Made by a program: the position numbers and the translations under genes
The notes under the pieces: model-generated
Database searches by the model: none
Seen by the model: the letters and a program-made list of their open reading frames with translations, nothing else
What the model was told of the DNA's origin: nothing
DNA from: an uncultured Actinomyces sp.
Lineage (GTDB): Bacteria > Actinomycetota > Actinomycetes > Actinomycetales > Actinomycetaceae
Direction: 5' to 3'
DNA length: 35,612 bases
Assembly: GCA_900541895.1 (NCBI GenBank)
Contig: UWSI01000019.1
Location: 1 to 35,612, forward strand
Shown here: positions 35,127-35,612 of the stretch, in pieces
How the letters are laid out: the number at the start of each line of letters is the position of its first letter
Numbering within the stretch: position 1 is the stretch's first letter

Positions 35127-35324
35127 GTGGATTCTCCAGGTCTTTTCTTGGGCGCAAAATGCGCGTATTTCAACTGAACTAGCCTACAACAGCTCACGCC
35201 AAAGCTGCTAGCTGGCTGTGCGCTTTCACATTTTCCGCCGGCTCCCGTCGCCAGCGCGGTGTACTTTCACTTACCGCTCAAATGGCTTCATCTACGAGGC
35301 CACAAGGGCGTTGGCAATAAAAAG

Positions 35325-35398
35325 TCGGGGTGACAGGATTTGAACCTGCGACCCTCTGCTCCCAAAGCAGATGCGCTACCAAGCTGCGCTACACCCCG
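35325..35398 (-). tRNA. tRNA-Pro (UGG)
   Basis: A 74-base cloverleaf: acceptor CGGGGTG/CACCCCG with discriminator A, anticodon loop TTTGGGA (anticodon TGG) on a 5-bp stem, and GGTTCAAATCC T-arm. CCA is not encoded. T-rich sequence (CTTTTTATT) follows on the minus strand and may end the transcript. Confidence 0.96.
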
Positions 35399-35485
35399 TG
35401 AGACGAATGTCTGCGCGTCCAATAATACGGGACTTCACCCTAAATTTCGCAATCGCAGAAATAATCAGGTAATATCGATCCGCAC

Positions 35486-35556
<71 letters not shown>

Positions 35557-35562
35557 CAGAGT

Positions 35563-35594
35563 AAAGGAGCCCCGGATTTCCGGGGCTCCTTTTG
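35563..35594 (+). terminator. Rho-independent terminator of tRNA-Gly
   Basis: AAAGGAGCCCCGG (35563-35575) pairs perfectly with 35580-35592 around ATTT, then TTTTG. It ends the tRNA-Gly transcript. Confidence 0.9.
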
Positions 35595-35612
35595 TTATTC
35601 AACAGAGTGTTC

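Overview
The window looks like chromosomal DNA of an actinobacterium, most likely an Actinomycetaceae (Actinomyces/Schaalia-type) oral or mucosal species. Reasons: moderate-to-high G+C, an actinobacterial-style HU, paired clpP1-clpP2 with clpX and tig nearby, a DUF3039/helicase pair, leaderless-type promoters and long perfect hairpins lacking strong U-tracts. The species call is inference; no 16S or other marker is present.

Layout. 1-3.3 kb (minus): nagB, a DUF3039 protein and an SF2 helicase form a tightly packed set, and hup (HU) follows behind its own hairpin. 3.6-6.2 kb (plus): an AT-rich accessory islet holds a 487-aa protein with a WXG100-like N-terminal helical hairpin and a C-terminal calpain-type cysteine protease domain, a one-base-overlapping lipoprotein, and a small membrane protein whose frame is cut by one TGA. 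This is the most unusual part of the window and reads as a candidate type VII-secreted toxin with immunity partner(s). 6.3-7.45 kb: a membrane-anchored coiled-coil surface protein of unknown function. 7.6-8.35 kb: the 3' half of an amino-acid permease (pseudogene).

8.7-12.4 kb (minus): arcB (ornithine carbamoyltransferase), arcC (carbamate kinase) and a YfcC-type antiporter form a catabolic operon without arginine deiminase. They would turn citrulline into ornithine, NH3, CO2 and ATP. 12.8-15.0 kb (minus): glyA-folD, one-carbon metabolism. 15.2-18.9 kb (plus): a four-gene metal ABC importer (lipoprotein, ATPase, two permeases) behind a perfect palindrome that may be a metalloregulator site. 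19.0-20.0 kb (minus): mdh. 20.2-24.05 kb (plus): a CLC chloride transporter with CBS domains and a long-chain acyl-CoA synthetase.

24.1-30.15 kb: an FtsX/MacB permease remnant, then a lactose/galactoside module made of a GPH-type symporter (minus), a divergent LacZ-family beta-galactosidase (plus) and a convergent LacI-family repressor (minus). The lacZ core looks more GC-rich than its surroundings. 30.4-35.1 kb (minus): chorismate mutase, clpX, clpP2, clpP1 with a candidate ClgR box, and trigger factor: a proteostasis block. The window ends with tRNA-Pro(UGG) on minus and tRNA-Gly(UCC) on plus with a strong terminator.
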